NCBI GenBank assembly: GCA_031285775.1
Contig: JAITVN010000072.1
Coordinates: 1-55,485 of the forward strand
Length of the DNA: 55,485 nt
Reading direction: 5' to 3'
Source: Streptococcaceae bacterium
GTDB lineage: Bacteria; Bacillota; Bacilli; Lactobacillales; Streptococcaceae
The translations under genes and the position numbers were made by a program. Within the stretch, counting starts at the first letter, position 1. Each line of letters starts with the position of its first letter. This document shows positions 9,779 to 18,000 of the stretch, in pieces. Below the pieces are notes generated by a model. It worked only from the letters and a program-made list of their open reading frames with translations, was not told where the DNA came from and did not search any database.

Positions 9779-12193
9779 ATGAAAAAGCAGTTATTTAATA
9801 AAAACTGGAAATTCTGGGAAGAAAAAGACAGTTTTGCTCTGGTCTGGAGTATTCCAGAAAATGCTCAAGACATTGATTTACCGCACGATGCGATGATTTA
9901 TGAAAAGCCCTACGCAGAAAGTCCCAACGGCGGAAACACAGGATTTCGTGATGGGAAAAATTACTCATATGCAAAATATATTGACCTGACAGAAGCTGAC
10001 AAAGACAAGAAGTTTATTCTGACATTTGAAGGCGTTTACTGCAATGCTTTTGTTTATGTAAACGGTATTCTAGCAGGGAATAACTATTATGGCTATACAG
10101 GTTTTTGTGTTCCACTCAATGATTACTTGAATTTTGGCAAGTCAAATGAAATCCGAGTTCAGGTGCGCAATGGTGCTATGAGTAACAGCCGCTGGTATTC
10201 GGGGTCGGGAATTTACAGGGATGTTTATCTTCTCAGCGGTTCAGCGCTTCATATCGCCGCAAAAGGATGCCTGATCAAGACGTTAAATCTTGAGAACAGG
10301 CAGGCCGAACTAGAAATTAAAGTTCCAGTCCAGAATGAATTTCCAGTCTCACAAGAATTTGAACTTTCGGTGAAGATTCGTAATCATGAAGGAGAAATTG
10401 TTGCCTCAGACCAGCGGCCATACTACCTTTTAGCAGGAGAATCCGCTGACTTGGTTACGAATTTAATCATTGATGAGGTAGATGCCTGGTCAGCTGAACA
10501 CCCCTATCTGTACGAAGTAGAGACCTGCCTACTGATAAATGGGCTGGAGAGGGATGACTGGACAGGAACCATCGGAATTCGCACCCTAACTGTTGATAGT
10601 AAAAACGGCTTCAGAGTTAATGGAGAGACCGTGAAATTCCGCGGCGCATGTATTCATCATGACAGTGGACTTTTAGGTGCCGCAACTTACAGAGATGTAC
10701 ATCTTCGTCAAATTGAAATATTAAAAGCGGCAGGGTTTAATGCCCTTCGCATGTCTCACCATCCTGCAGCACCATCGCTTTTAGAAGCTTGCGATGAGCT
10801 CGGAATGTATGTCATGGATGAAGCTTTTGACATGTGGACACACTTCAAATCAGATTTTGATTATAGTCTAGTTTTCAAAGAAAACTGGCAGCGGGACATT
10901 AAAGCCATGATTGAGACAGATTATAATCATCCTTCAGTTGTCATGTATTCCATCGGCAATGAAATTCCGGAAATTGGAACGAAGCACGGAAGCCGACTGG
11001 CACGTCAAATGAATGAAAAAATCAAGTCTACTGACGACAGCCGACCGACTTTATCTGCCATAAACGGTGTCTTTGCTGCAGGAGATCATATCATGGAGAT
11101 CATGGCTGAGCTGGCAGCAGAGGCAAATATGGAATTTTCTGGCAGTGTGAATGATTTTATGACCATGATGGCAACACAAATGCATCGTATTGTCAGTCAC
11201 GAGAAAGTTTCTGGTATTATTGAACTTGCCGCAGCCGCCACAGATATTGCAGGCTACAACTACATGACACCAAGATATGAGAAAGATGCAGCGCGTTTCC
11301 CCAATCGTGTGATGGTCGGCTCAGAAACCTATCCGCCCCAGATTGCCCAAAACTGGAATATTGTCTGCAGAACACCAGCAGTAATCGGAGATTTTACTTG
11401 GACTGGATGGGACTATATTGGTGAAGCAGGAGTAGGAATTCCAGCATATAAAATGGGCAAAGGCGGCTTTGGCGCTCAATATCCTGCACAGCTGGCATAT
11501 GTTGGAGATATTGATATCACTGGTTTTCGCCGCCCGGCCTCTTATTACCGGGAAATTGTGTTCGGTTTACGAAAAAATCCATATATCGCCGTTCAGAATC
11601 CGCATCACTTTGGTGAGCCGCTCATGAAGACACCATGGGTTATTTCTGACTGTGTTTCTTCTTGGACTTGGAAAGAGGTTAATGACAAGCATTGTGTTGT
11701 CGAAGTCTATGCACCAGGTGATGAGGTCGCTCTTTTTCTGAATGGTCAGCTGATTGAAAAAAAAGCAGTCGGCTCAGAGATCCCGTTTGTCACTTATTTT
11801 GAGTTGCCATTCCAGCCGGGTACTCTGAAGGCAGTCAATTATCAAAATGGTCAGCCTATCGGAGAAACTGAATTGACAACCGGCAATTTCGCTGCAGCCA
11901 AAATCAATGTGTCGGTCGACTACCAAGCCGAAGAATTGTTTTATATCGTTCTCTCGCTAGAAGATGGTCAGGGCATCGTGATAAATGATGCGGATCAAGA
12001 GATAGAAATTGCTGCACTAGAAGGTGCTAGTCTAATGGGTTTTGGTTCTGCAGATCCAAAACCGCTGACAAACTACACTGATGTAAAAGCAAAAACTTAT
12101 AATGGACGCGCTCAATTAATTGTCAAAAAGGACAAAAAGTGCTCGAAACTCATACTTATAAGTAATGGAGAAAATTTTACATTTGAATTTTGA
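9779..12193 (+). CDS. Glycoside hydrolase family 2 (beta-galactosidase/beta-glucuronidase-like)
   Basis: An 804-residue cytoplasmic GH2 enzyme. It has an N-terminal sugar-binding jelly-roll (NWKFWEEKD to about residue 170), an immunoglobulin-like domain, a TIM barrel from about residue 285, and C-terminal beta domains. The acid/base is probably Glu395 (SIGNEIPE) and the nucleophile Glu516 (VGSETYP). GH2 covers beta-galactosidases, beta-glucuronidases and others, and the exact specificity is not readable here. Its place after rhaD suggests it trims the sugar next to rhamnose in imported oligosaccharides. Confidence 0.85.
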   Translation: MKKQLFNKNWKFWEEKDSFALVWSIPENAQDIDLPHDAMIYEKPYAESPNGGNTGFRDGKNYSYAKYIDLTEADKDKKFILTFEGVYCNAFVYVNGILAGNNYYGYTGFCVPLNDYLNFGKSNEIRVQVRNGAMSNSRWYSGSGIYRDVYLLSGSALHIAAKGCLIKTLNLENRQAELEIKVPVQNEFPVSQEFELSVKIRNHEGEIVASDQRPYYLLAGESADLVTNLIIDEVDAWSAEHPYLYEVETCLLINGLERDDWTGTIGIRTLTVDSKNGFRVNGETVKFRGACIHHDSGLLGAATYRDVHLRQIEILKAAGFNALRMSHHPAAPSLLEACDELGMYVMDEAFDMWTHFKSDFDYSLVFKENWQRDIKAMIETDYNHPSVVMYSIGNEIPEIGTKHGSRLARQMNEKIKSTDDSRPTLSAINGVFAAGDHIMEIMAELAAEANMEFSGSVNDFMTMMATQMHRIVSHEKVSGIIELAAAATDIAGYNYMTPRYEKDAARFPNRVMVGSETYPPQIAQNWNIVCRTPAVIGDFTWTGWDYIGEAGVGIPAYKMGKGGFGAQYPAQLAYVGDIDITGFRRPASYYREIVFGLRKNPYIAVQNPHHFGEPLMKTPWVISDCVSSWTWKEVNDKHCVVEVYAPGDEVALFLNGQLIEKKAVGSEIPFVTYFELPFQPGTLKAVNYQNGQPIGETELTTGNFAAAKINVSVDYQAEELFYIVLSLEDGQGIVINDADQEIEIAALEGASLMGFGSADPKPLTNYTDVKAKTYNGRAQLIVKKDKKCSKLILISNGENFTFEF

Positions 12194-12230
12194 GCTTGTT
12201 AGGTATGGCTGTTCTTAACGGAGGTGTTTG

Positions 12231-13217
12231 ATGCTGAATAAGATCGTTAAAGAATATTTGTATAATTATAATGCGAAAGAAATTGAACAGAAGAGGACTG
12301 GAAAACTCGTTTCAGATTATCCTTCAAATGCGATCACAGAAAATGGAAACTCCAAGATTTTTGTGAAGAAATTCTTCCTTGAGCAACGCAATGTTTTTAT
12401 TTCTAAACACAACCGTTTTGCCGACTACCCAGAACACCAGCATGAATTTCTGGAGTTCAATTACATGTTAGACGGATCCTGCACACAAATCATCAACGGG
12501 GAAAGTTTTGGTCTCACCAAGGGAAATCTAATTCTTCTGGATAAACAGACGCAACATGAAATAAAAGCTTTATCAGAAAATGACATTCTAATAAATATTA
12601 TCTTTCCAACTGAAAAATTGGACACAGGTTGGTTGTCAGAGCTTTCAACAAGGAACAATATGATTTTTAATTTCTTGCTGCAAGATCTCTCAAAAAATTC
12701 TAGTGGCGAGTTTCTTTTTTTCGAAGGTGAAAAGAATGAAAATGTTCAGCAGATTCTTGAACAAATGATAAATAATTACTTTACAAATAGTATTTTTTCA
12801 AATGAGATTCTACATTTCTTTATTCCGATTTTGATAATGGAGTTGATTGGCAACACGCCCTATCATTTCAGTAAGGAAACACCAAATCATAAAATTAATA
12901 CACTTATGATCAAATGTCTAAAATTAATTGAAGAAGAATCAAAAACCCTGACTTTGACTGAGCTTGCAGATAGGCTTTACTACAATAAAACTTATCTTTC
13001 CAATCTTATGAAGAAAAAAACTGGTTATACATTCACTTCATTAATTAATAAAGAAAAAATGAAAAAAGCTTTATTTCTGCTTGAGTCAACCATGTTTTCA
13101 ATTCAGGAAGTTGCTCAGGAAACTGGTATTTCTAATATCAATTATTTTTATAAAATTTTTGAAGAACAGTACAAGATGACACCAGGAGAATTTCGTAAAA
13201 AGCTGAACAAATCATAA
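12231..13217 (+). CDS. AraC-family transcriptional regulator of the rhamnoside cluster
   Basis: A 328-residue regulator with an N-terminal cupin sensor (YPEHQHEFLEFNYML, with GNLILLDKQTQHEI) and two C-terminal helix-turn-helix motifs (LTELADRLYYNKTYLSNLMKKK and SIQEVAQETGISNINYFYKIF). GGAGG six bases upstream selects the ATG at 12231 rather than the TTG three bases earlier. It is the last gene of the run and the only regulator in it, so activation of the cluster by rhamnose is the likely role. A terminator follows. Confidence 0.85.
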   Translation: MLNKIVKEYLYNYNAKEIEQKRTGKLVSDYPSNAITENGNSKIFVKKFFLEQRNVFISKHNRFADYPEHQHEFLEFNYMLDGSCTQIINGESFGLTKGNLILLDKQTQHEIKALSENDILINIIFPTEKLDTGWLSELSTRNNMIFNFLLQDLSKNSSGEFLFFEGEKNENVQQILEQMINNYFTNSIFSNEILHFFIPILIMELIGNTPYHFSKETPNHKINTLMIKCLKLIEEESKTLTLTELADRLYYNKTYLSNLMKKKTGYTFTSLINKEKMKKALFLLESTMFSIQEVAQETGISNINYFYKIFEEQYKMTPGEFRKKLNKS

Positions 13218-13230
13218 TAGATCTGTAATT

Positions 13231-13269
13231 AGAGACCCTTGCTGCACAAGTAGCTTGAGTCTCTTTTTC
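13231..13269 (+). terminator. Intrinsic terminator of the rhamnose cluster
   Basis: AGAGAC (13231-13236) pairs with GTCTCT (13259-13264), which is followed by TTTTTCT. Confidence 0.6.
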
Positions 13270-13384
13270 TCAGCAATGTATGAATGAGCTAAAAGTCCCT
13301 AATCATTTTTTGTTAGCGATGTCTACTAACTTCCTCAATAAAATAGACAGATCGGTTCATATTGTTTAGTTCAGAAAGAGAATT

Positions 13385-13393
13385 TGCTATACT
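13385..13393 (+). promoter_or_regulatory. Extended -10 promoter placed for a leaderless mRNA
   Basis: TGCTATACT ends 6 nt before the ATG at 13400, so transcription should start at or next to the start codon. No Shine-Dalgarno sequence lies between them. Confidence 0.6.
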
Positions 13394-13399
13394 TAAGCT

Positions 13400-15196
13400 A
13401 TGAAATTTAATATCAAGACATTTTTAAAAACCTACCTGACAGAATTTCGAAAAAACTGGTATCGCTACCTCTATTTATTTGTCGGGATGAACTTCCTCTT
13501 GCTGTTGGTCGTGATTCCGCTGTTCAATTGGCTGGCAGCTCTCGTTATGCGTATCAGCGGCATTCCTTATCTCTCATACAGTAACCTTGGAAACCTGTTC
13601 AGTAAGCACCTCCTTGGAGTGTTGGGACTTTTCATCCTGCTGATTTTACTCTTGGCCACCGTTTTTGTCCAATTTGCCATCCAATTTCACGGCGTGCGCT
13701 ATATCCAACAGGGCAGAGGTCGATTTCGTATTGTGGTCGGAGACAGCCTGCGTTCTCTGCGCAAAGTCAGTCTGCCTGCTTTCGGATTTTTCCTATTTTA
13801 CTTCCTGCTGATTCTACCCTTCGGTCGCATCGTGTTCAGCACACCACTTTTGTCCAAAATCAAAATCCCTGTCTTTACCTTTGGCTTCTTCACTTCGAGC
13901 TGGCAGAACATGCTGATTCTAGGTACCTTTTACCTCATCATTTTCTTGTTAGGATCGAAGCTCATTTTCGTTTTGCCAAGCATGATATTAAAAGAAAATA
14001 CACTGAAAAAAGCAGTGCAGGAGAGTTTAGGCTTGACTTCACTGAAGCGCTTTATTTATTTCATCCTGTATTTTGCTATCATTGGAGCTGGCGCAACTGC
14101 CCTGAGTTTTGGGGTTAAATACCTGCTCTATTTGCTCCAGATCGTATTAGACGAAACGCCGGTAGAATTTGTCAGTGCGCTGTTGCTGCTGACCCTTGGA
14201 AATCTCTGGGGCATGCTGATTTCGGCTCTGGCTGGTATGCTGCTTTTCAGTTTTCTGATTGAAGAGCTAGGCTTTCCGCTTGAAACAGTAGAGGCCCAGA
14301 AGAAAAAAACGAGCATCGCTAGAATTTATCGGATCTTCAGCGCTGCTTTTACCTTACTTTTCTTTCTAACTTATGTCGCATCAAACTGGAGCTATCTGTC
14401 TGGCGCGATGGATGTCGTTCCTTTGCGCATCTCTCATCGCGGCGTAGATAATGGAAACGGTGTCCAGAATAGCATTGCAGCGCTGGAGCTTACAGCAAAA
14501 AATGAGCCGGACTATGTCGAAATGGATATCCAGGAGACTGCAGATCAACAATTCGTTGTGATGCATGATGCAGATCTAAAAGCACTGACTGGTGCGGCTG
14601 GAAGCTGTCAAGAGAAGACGCTAGATGAGCTGCTGCAGCTCAAAGTCACAGAAAACGGTAAAAGCGCGCCTGTTGCTAGCTTCGATGATTATTATGCTGC
14701 CGCTGAAAAGCTAGGTCAAGAGCTTTTGATCGAGATAAAAACCAGTCCCAAGGATTCGTCGGACATGCTCAAAAACTTTGTGAAAAAGTATGGAGCAAGG
14801 ATTCTCAAGAACAATGATATGGTTCACTCACTTGATTACCGCGTCATTACAGGCTTGAAGAAGCTCTCACCAAAAATTCCAGTCAGCTTTATTTTGCCGA
14901 TCAACTTCGCATTCCCGCAGACTGATGCCAATGCCTACACTCAGGAGGCTACGACGCTCGACTATGACTTCGTCAGCCAGGCTCATGATGACAAGCAGAA
15001 AGTTTTCGCCTGGACGGTCAATGACAGGAAAATCATGGAACGGCAGATATTTAACGGCGTTGATGGAATTATTACCGATCGCCTGAGCGATTTGAAGGCA
15101 GCGATTGCTGAAAGTGAAGGTAATATCAATTATGCTGATCGTCTTTTGGTTCAGTTTTCACTGGAGCCTAGTCCTGGAGATAATGCAGTGAATTAA
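13400..15196 (+). CDS. Membrane glycerophosphodiester phosphodiesterase
   Basis: A 598-residue protein with an N-terminal half of several membrane helices (about residues 20-340, the GDPDPase membrane domain) and a C-terminal GDPD TIM-barrel domain. The catalytic segment begins at ISHRG (His346) with the EMDIQET and VMHDADL motifs. Such enzymes hydrolyse glycerophosphodiesters from phospholipid or lipoteichoic acid turnover. Putting the catalytic domain outside the membrane is an inference from the family. It stands alone, with terminators on both sides, and appears to be transcribed leaderless. Confidence 0.9.
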   Translation: MKFNIKTFLKTYLTEFRKNWYRYLYLFVGMNFLLLLVVIPLFNWLAALVMRISGIPYLSYSNLGNLFSKHLLGVLGLFILLILLLATVFVQFAIQFHGVRYIQQGRGRFRIVVGDSLRSLRKVSLPAFGFFLFYFLLILPFGRIVFSTPLLSKIKIPVFTFGFFTSSWQNMLILGTFYLIIFLLGSKLIFVLPSMILKENTLKKAVQESLGLTSLKRFIYFILYFAIIGAGATALSFGVKYLLYLLQIVLDETPVEFVSALLLLTLGNLWGMLISALAGMLLFSFLIEELGFPLETVEAQKKKTSIARIYRIFSAAFTLLFFLTYVASNWSYLSGAMDVVPLRISHRGVDNGNGVQNSIAALELTAKNEPDYVEMDIQETADQQFVVMHDADLKALTGAAGSCQEKTLDELLQLKVTENGKSAPVASFDDYYAAAEKLGQELLIEIKTSPKDSSDMLKNFVKKYGARILKNNDMVHSLDYRVITGLKKLSPKIPVSFILPINFAFPQTDANAYTQEATTLDYDFVSQAHDDKQKVFAWTVNDRKIMERQIFNGVDGIITDRLSDLKAAIAESEGNINYADRLLVQFSLEPSPGDNAVN

Positions 15197-15228
15197 TAAT
15201 TTTCTAGACAATTAAAGCAAAATGGATA

Positions 15229-15252
15229 AAAACTCCCAGAAATGGGGGTTTT
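15229..15252 (+). terminator. Intrinsic terminator
   Basis: AAAACTCCCA and TGGGGGTTTT form a 10-bp stem with one wobble around a 4-nt loop, ending in T residues. Confidence 0.75.
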
Positions 15253-15256
15253 CTAA

Positions 15257-15308
15257 TTGACATATGGCAAAATTATGAGTATACTCTTTATTGTACCGAC
15301 GGTCGGTA
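15257..15308 (+). promoter_or_regulatory. Consensus promoter with TetR-type operator
   Basis: TTGACA (15257-15262), a 17-nt spacer and TATACT (15280-15285) form a near-perfect promoter. TACCGACGGTCGGTA at 15294-15308 is an inverted repeat with 7-bp arms that sits over the expected transcription start. This is the usual place for a TetR autorepressor operator, and TACCGAC/GTCGGTA is a common TetR half-site type. Confidence 0.85.
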
Positions 15309-15329
15309 AATAAAAATGGTGGAATTCAC

Positions 15330-16007
15330 TTGGCGAAGAGAAAAACACACGACGAGCGTAAAAACGAGATTCTAGATGAAGCAGAAAAAATCTTCGGCAG
15401 AAAAGGTTATGAAAAGGCTACTGTCAATGACATCCTTGATGCAGTCGGTATCGGCAAAGGAACATTTTACTATTATTTTGATTCCAAAGAAGAAGTGAGA
15501 GAAGCAGTCATCATGCGCTTTGTGGAAAGGTTTAGAGTTGCTGCACAGGAAGTGGCAGATGCGACGAACCTTGATGCCCACGAAAAAATGAAGATTATCT
15601 CTATTGGTCTGAGCCAAAAAGTGGATCCTGACGCCTGGATTTTCGATGAACTGCATAAAGTTGAAATCAGCAGCATGCACCAAAGAAGCATCATTGAGAT
15701 GATCATTGTCTTGTCGCCGATTATGGCGAATGTTGTAAGGCAGGGCATTGCGGAAGGCATCTATCATACGCCTTATCCAGATGAAACCGTTGATCTCATT
15801 TTAGTCGCAAATCAGTTTTTGTTTGACATCAACGTCTTCAGGGACGGATTTGAAGAGATGGAGAAGACGGCTAAGGCTTTTGCCTACTCGTTGGATCTCT
15901 TGTTAGGGGCAAAGTCTGGTAGCTTTGATTACCTTTTGGAAAACCTGAGCGATGTCAACAAACTATTTAGAGAGGGTAAAGAAAATGGAAAAGAAGTTAT
16001 TGAATAA
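15330..16007 (+). CDS. TetR-family repressor
   Basis: A 225-residue protein with the N-terminal TetR helix-turn-helix (ILDEAEKIFGRKGYEKATVNDILDAVGIGKGTFYYYF) and a variable ligand domain. The TTG at 15330, 6 nt after GGTGG, is the best start; reading from 15291 would place the operator inside the gene. It overlaps the MFS gene by 23 nt. The palindrome at its promoter suggests that it represses itself and the efflux pump until a ligand binds. The ligand is unknown. Confidence 0.88.
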   Translation: MAKRKTHDERKNEILDEAEKIFGRKGYEKATVNDILDAVGIGKGTFYYYFDSKEEVREAVIMRFVERFRVAAQEVADATNLDAHEKMKIISIGLSQKVDPDAWIFDELHKVEISSMHQRSIIEMIIVLSPIMANVVRQGIAEGIYHTPYPDETVDLILVANQFLFDINVFRDGFEEMEKTAKAFAYSLDLLLGAKSGSFDYLLENLSDVNKLFREGKENGKEVIE

Positions 16008-17277
16008 AAATTTTATCATTCTAGTTATCGGTCAGATTGTGTCTGTGCTTGGATCTGCGGTGCTGAGATTTGCTATTGACTTGCATGTTCTGGATGTGTC
16101 CGGTCGAGCAGATGTCTTTGCCACGGTGCTGGCGCTTTCACTCATTCCTTATGTGATTTTTGCCCCCCTTGGCGGTGTCATCGCTGATCGTTTCAACCGA
16201 CGTAATCTTATGGTAGTGCTTGACTTTTTGAACGGTGCTGTGGTGGCTGTATTGATTCTGCTTTTTTTGATGAACCAGGCTTCGTTAGTTGCGATTACGA
16301 TTGTTCTGATCTTTCTATCGCTGATTTCAGCCGTATATCAGCCAACGGTTCAAGCAAGTGTCCCAACACTAGTCAATGAAGAATCTCTGGCAAGTGCAAA
16401 TGGTCTGGTCAGCGCGCTGAACTCTCTGTCAAACCTTTGTGCACCTGTCCTCGGAGGGGTTCTGTATGGGCTTTTGGGAATTGATGTCTTGCTCACGATC
16501 AGCAGTATTGTCTTTATTCTAGCTGCAGTGATGGAAATCTTTATTAAGATGCCTTTTATCAAACCAGAAGGTTCAGGCAGCCTCTTACAAATTGTCAAGG
16601 CTGATTTGAAACAGGGCTTCAGTTATATGGTTCATGAGAATTCGCTGATTCTTAAAACTTGTGTTCTGGCTACCTTTTTGAATCTTATTCTGAGCGCTTT
16701 TTTGATCGTCGGAACACCTTATATTCTGCGTATGGTCATGCACAGCAATAATGGTATGTATTCGTTTGGTATGATGCTGGCAGAAGTCGGCACCATCCTC
16801 GGCGCATTGGCTGCAGGCAAGTTTACTCAGAAAATGACGATCAAAGGACTTTACAAATGGCTTTTCATGATAGCTGGAGCCTTGCTGCCTATGGCTTTAT
16901 CGGTTACCAGCGGTGTTCTGCATCTGGGATATCTTCCGTCTTTTGTCCTCTATTTTGTCTTTGCAGTCTTCATCATGAGTGTGGCGACCATTATCACCAT
17001 CTTCGTCATCACAAAGATTCAAACCGAGACACCCAACGAACTGCTGGGAAAAATCATGTCTATTGTTCTTGCCGCCGCTAGCTGTGCCCTCCCGTTAGGA
17101 CAGATGTTCTACGGCGTTTTGCTGGAGAAATTCAAGAGCAGTATTTTTCTTCCGATTCTTCTTGTGGCCGCGCTGACTGCAATCTTAGCCTTGTTTGGAA
17201 AAGCAGTACTTGCAGACGCAGATAGAAAGCAACTGAGACAGCCAAGTGAGTTGGCTTCTGAGAAATCAATCAAGTAA
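15985..17277 (+). CDS. MFS efflux transporter (macrolide/multidrug type)
   Basis: A 430-residue 12-helix permease. The conserved loop after helix 2 (GGVIADRFNRRNLM) and the overall pattern resemble MFS-3/macrolide-efflux and enterobactin-exporter-like proteins. GAGAGG upstream of the ATG at 15985, inside the end of the TetR gene, sets the start. Cotranscription with a TetR repressor argues for drug or toxic-metabolite export. The substrate cannot be read from sequence. Confidence 0.85.
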   Translation: MEKKLLNKNFIILVIGQIVSVLGSAVLRFAIDLHVLDVSGRADVFATVLALSLIPYVIFAPLGGVIADRFNRRNLMVVLDFLNGAVVAVLILLFLMNQASLVAITIVLIFLSLISAVYQPTVQASVPTLVNEESLASANGLVSALNSLSNLCAPVLGGVLYGLLGIDVLLTISSIVFILAAVMEIFIKMPFIKPEGSGSLLQIVKADLKQGFSYMVHENSLILKTCVLATFLNLILSAFLIVGTPYILRMVMHSNNGMYSFGMMLAEVGTILGALAAGKFTQKMTIKGLYKWLFMIAGALLPMALSVTSGVLHLGYLPSFVLYFVFAVFIMSVATIITIFVITKIQTETPNELLGKIMSIVLAAASCALPLGQMFYGVLLEKFKSSIFLPILLVAALTAILALFGKAVLADADRKQLRQPSELASEKSIK

Positions 17278-17309
17278 AGGGATACGACGTGTCATTTATC
17301 TTTTTACGA

Positions 17310-17337
17310 TTGCTTTAATCACAGAAAATGTTATAAT
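17310..17337 (+). promoter_or_regulatory. Promoter of the pot leader region
   Basis: TTGCTT, a 16-nt spacer and an extended TGTTATAAT -10 (17329-17337) lie ahead of the repeat pair and the structured segment before potA. A short hairpin (TTCTGC-N7-GCAGAA, 17346-17364) begins the predicted transcript. Confidence 0.55.
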
Positions 17338-17383
17338 AAAAAAAGGTTCTGCGAGTCTAGCAGAAGCATTGACCGCTTTTGAT

Positions 17384-17553
17384 ATTAACTGAATTCGGCG
17401 CGCCTGAAGTTAGGAAATTAGATGAATCTAGAACCTGACTGAAGACAGGAACTAGATTCCCTAAGCAGGCTCTAAGTGCTTTTAGCACTTAGAGTTCGCT
17501 TTCACCCACGGGGGTATATTTCTACGTTTCTTAACAGGCGCGCCTCATATCTT
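17384..17553 (+). repeat. Modular palindromic element, unit A
   Basis: The borders are TTAACTGAATTC on the left and CTCATATCTT on the right. The outer stem is GGCGCGCC/GGCGCGCC. The second stem, TGAAGT/GTTTCT, relies partly on wobble pairs. The core holds module I (GAATCTAG ... CTAGATTC) followed by module III (CTAAGTGC-TTTT-AGCACTTAG inside TAAGCAG ... TTCGCTTTC). It lies between the pot promoter and potA. Confidence 0.85.
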
Positions 17554-17555
17554 AA

Positions 17556-17673
17556 GAAATGAATTCGGCGCGCCAAAAACTAGGAAATTAGATAAAACTT
17601 CCGAAAAGGCTGAAGCCTTTCCTCCAGTTTTTCTAAATTTCTACGTTTTTATGCGGGCGCGCCTCATATCTTA
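17556..17673 (+). repeat. Modular palindromic element, unit A2
   Basis: A second unit in tandem with the first. The outer stem is GGCGCGCC/GGCGCGCC. The second stem is AAAAAC paired with GTTTTT, replacing the usual TGAAGC/GCTTCA on both arms. The core is module II (AAAACTTCCGAAAAGGCT ... AGCCTTTCCTCCAGTTTT). Confidence 0.85.
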
Positions 17674-17679
17674 GGCTAA

Positions 17680-17917
17680 GGCCATACGGACAGCCGGGTC
17701 AACTGCCGAATTGGAAATTTATTTTCCCTATTGATGGTGAGTTTTTTGTTTAAGCTCACTGGGGCGTCCGGCCCCACCCAAGAAACCACTTGCGAGTGAT
17801 CAATAAGAGTAGTAAAAGTAGTCACTACTATATAGACTCTGAGCCGATGTACAGTTGTTTGCTGTGTGTTTTTGCTGATATTGATGTGATGCTCTGGTGG
17901 GTTCCAGAGTTTTTTTC
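17680..17917 (+). ncRNA. Candidate structured leader or small RNA upstream of potA
   Basis: This gene-free stretch is full of short perfect hairpins: GGAAA/TTTCC near 17714, GTGAG/CTCAC near 17740-17760, GGGGC/GCCCC near 17760-17776, CACT-TGCG-AGTG near 17789, and AGTAGT/ACTACT near 17810-17830. It ends in a clean intrinsic terminator (CTCTGG 17892-17897, CCAGAG 17904-17909, then seven T). With the promoter at 17310, a terminated transcript of about 570 nt is predicted. It may attenuate potABCD or be an independent RNA. It matches no riboswitch, tmRNA, RNase P or SRP RNA that I know. Confidence 0.4.
17892..17916 (+). terminator. Intrinsic terminator 85 nt before potA
   Basis: CTCTGG, a 6-nt loop, CCAGAG and seven T. 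It lies upstream of potA, so it either ends a separate RNA or acts as an attenuator. Confidence 0.8.
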
Positions 17918-18000
17918 TGTTTATGTAAACCGCAAGTCTCAGCCAGCTGTATTTGCAGAAATTAACTGTTTATTATTATTTTATGTATCGAGGAGAGAGT

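Noticed and set aside
17680-17917. T-box, tmRNA, RNase P RNA, SRP RNA or a known riboswitch upstream of potA
   Set aside because: None of the conserved sequence blocks of these RNAs could be found, so only an unnamed structured region is claimed.
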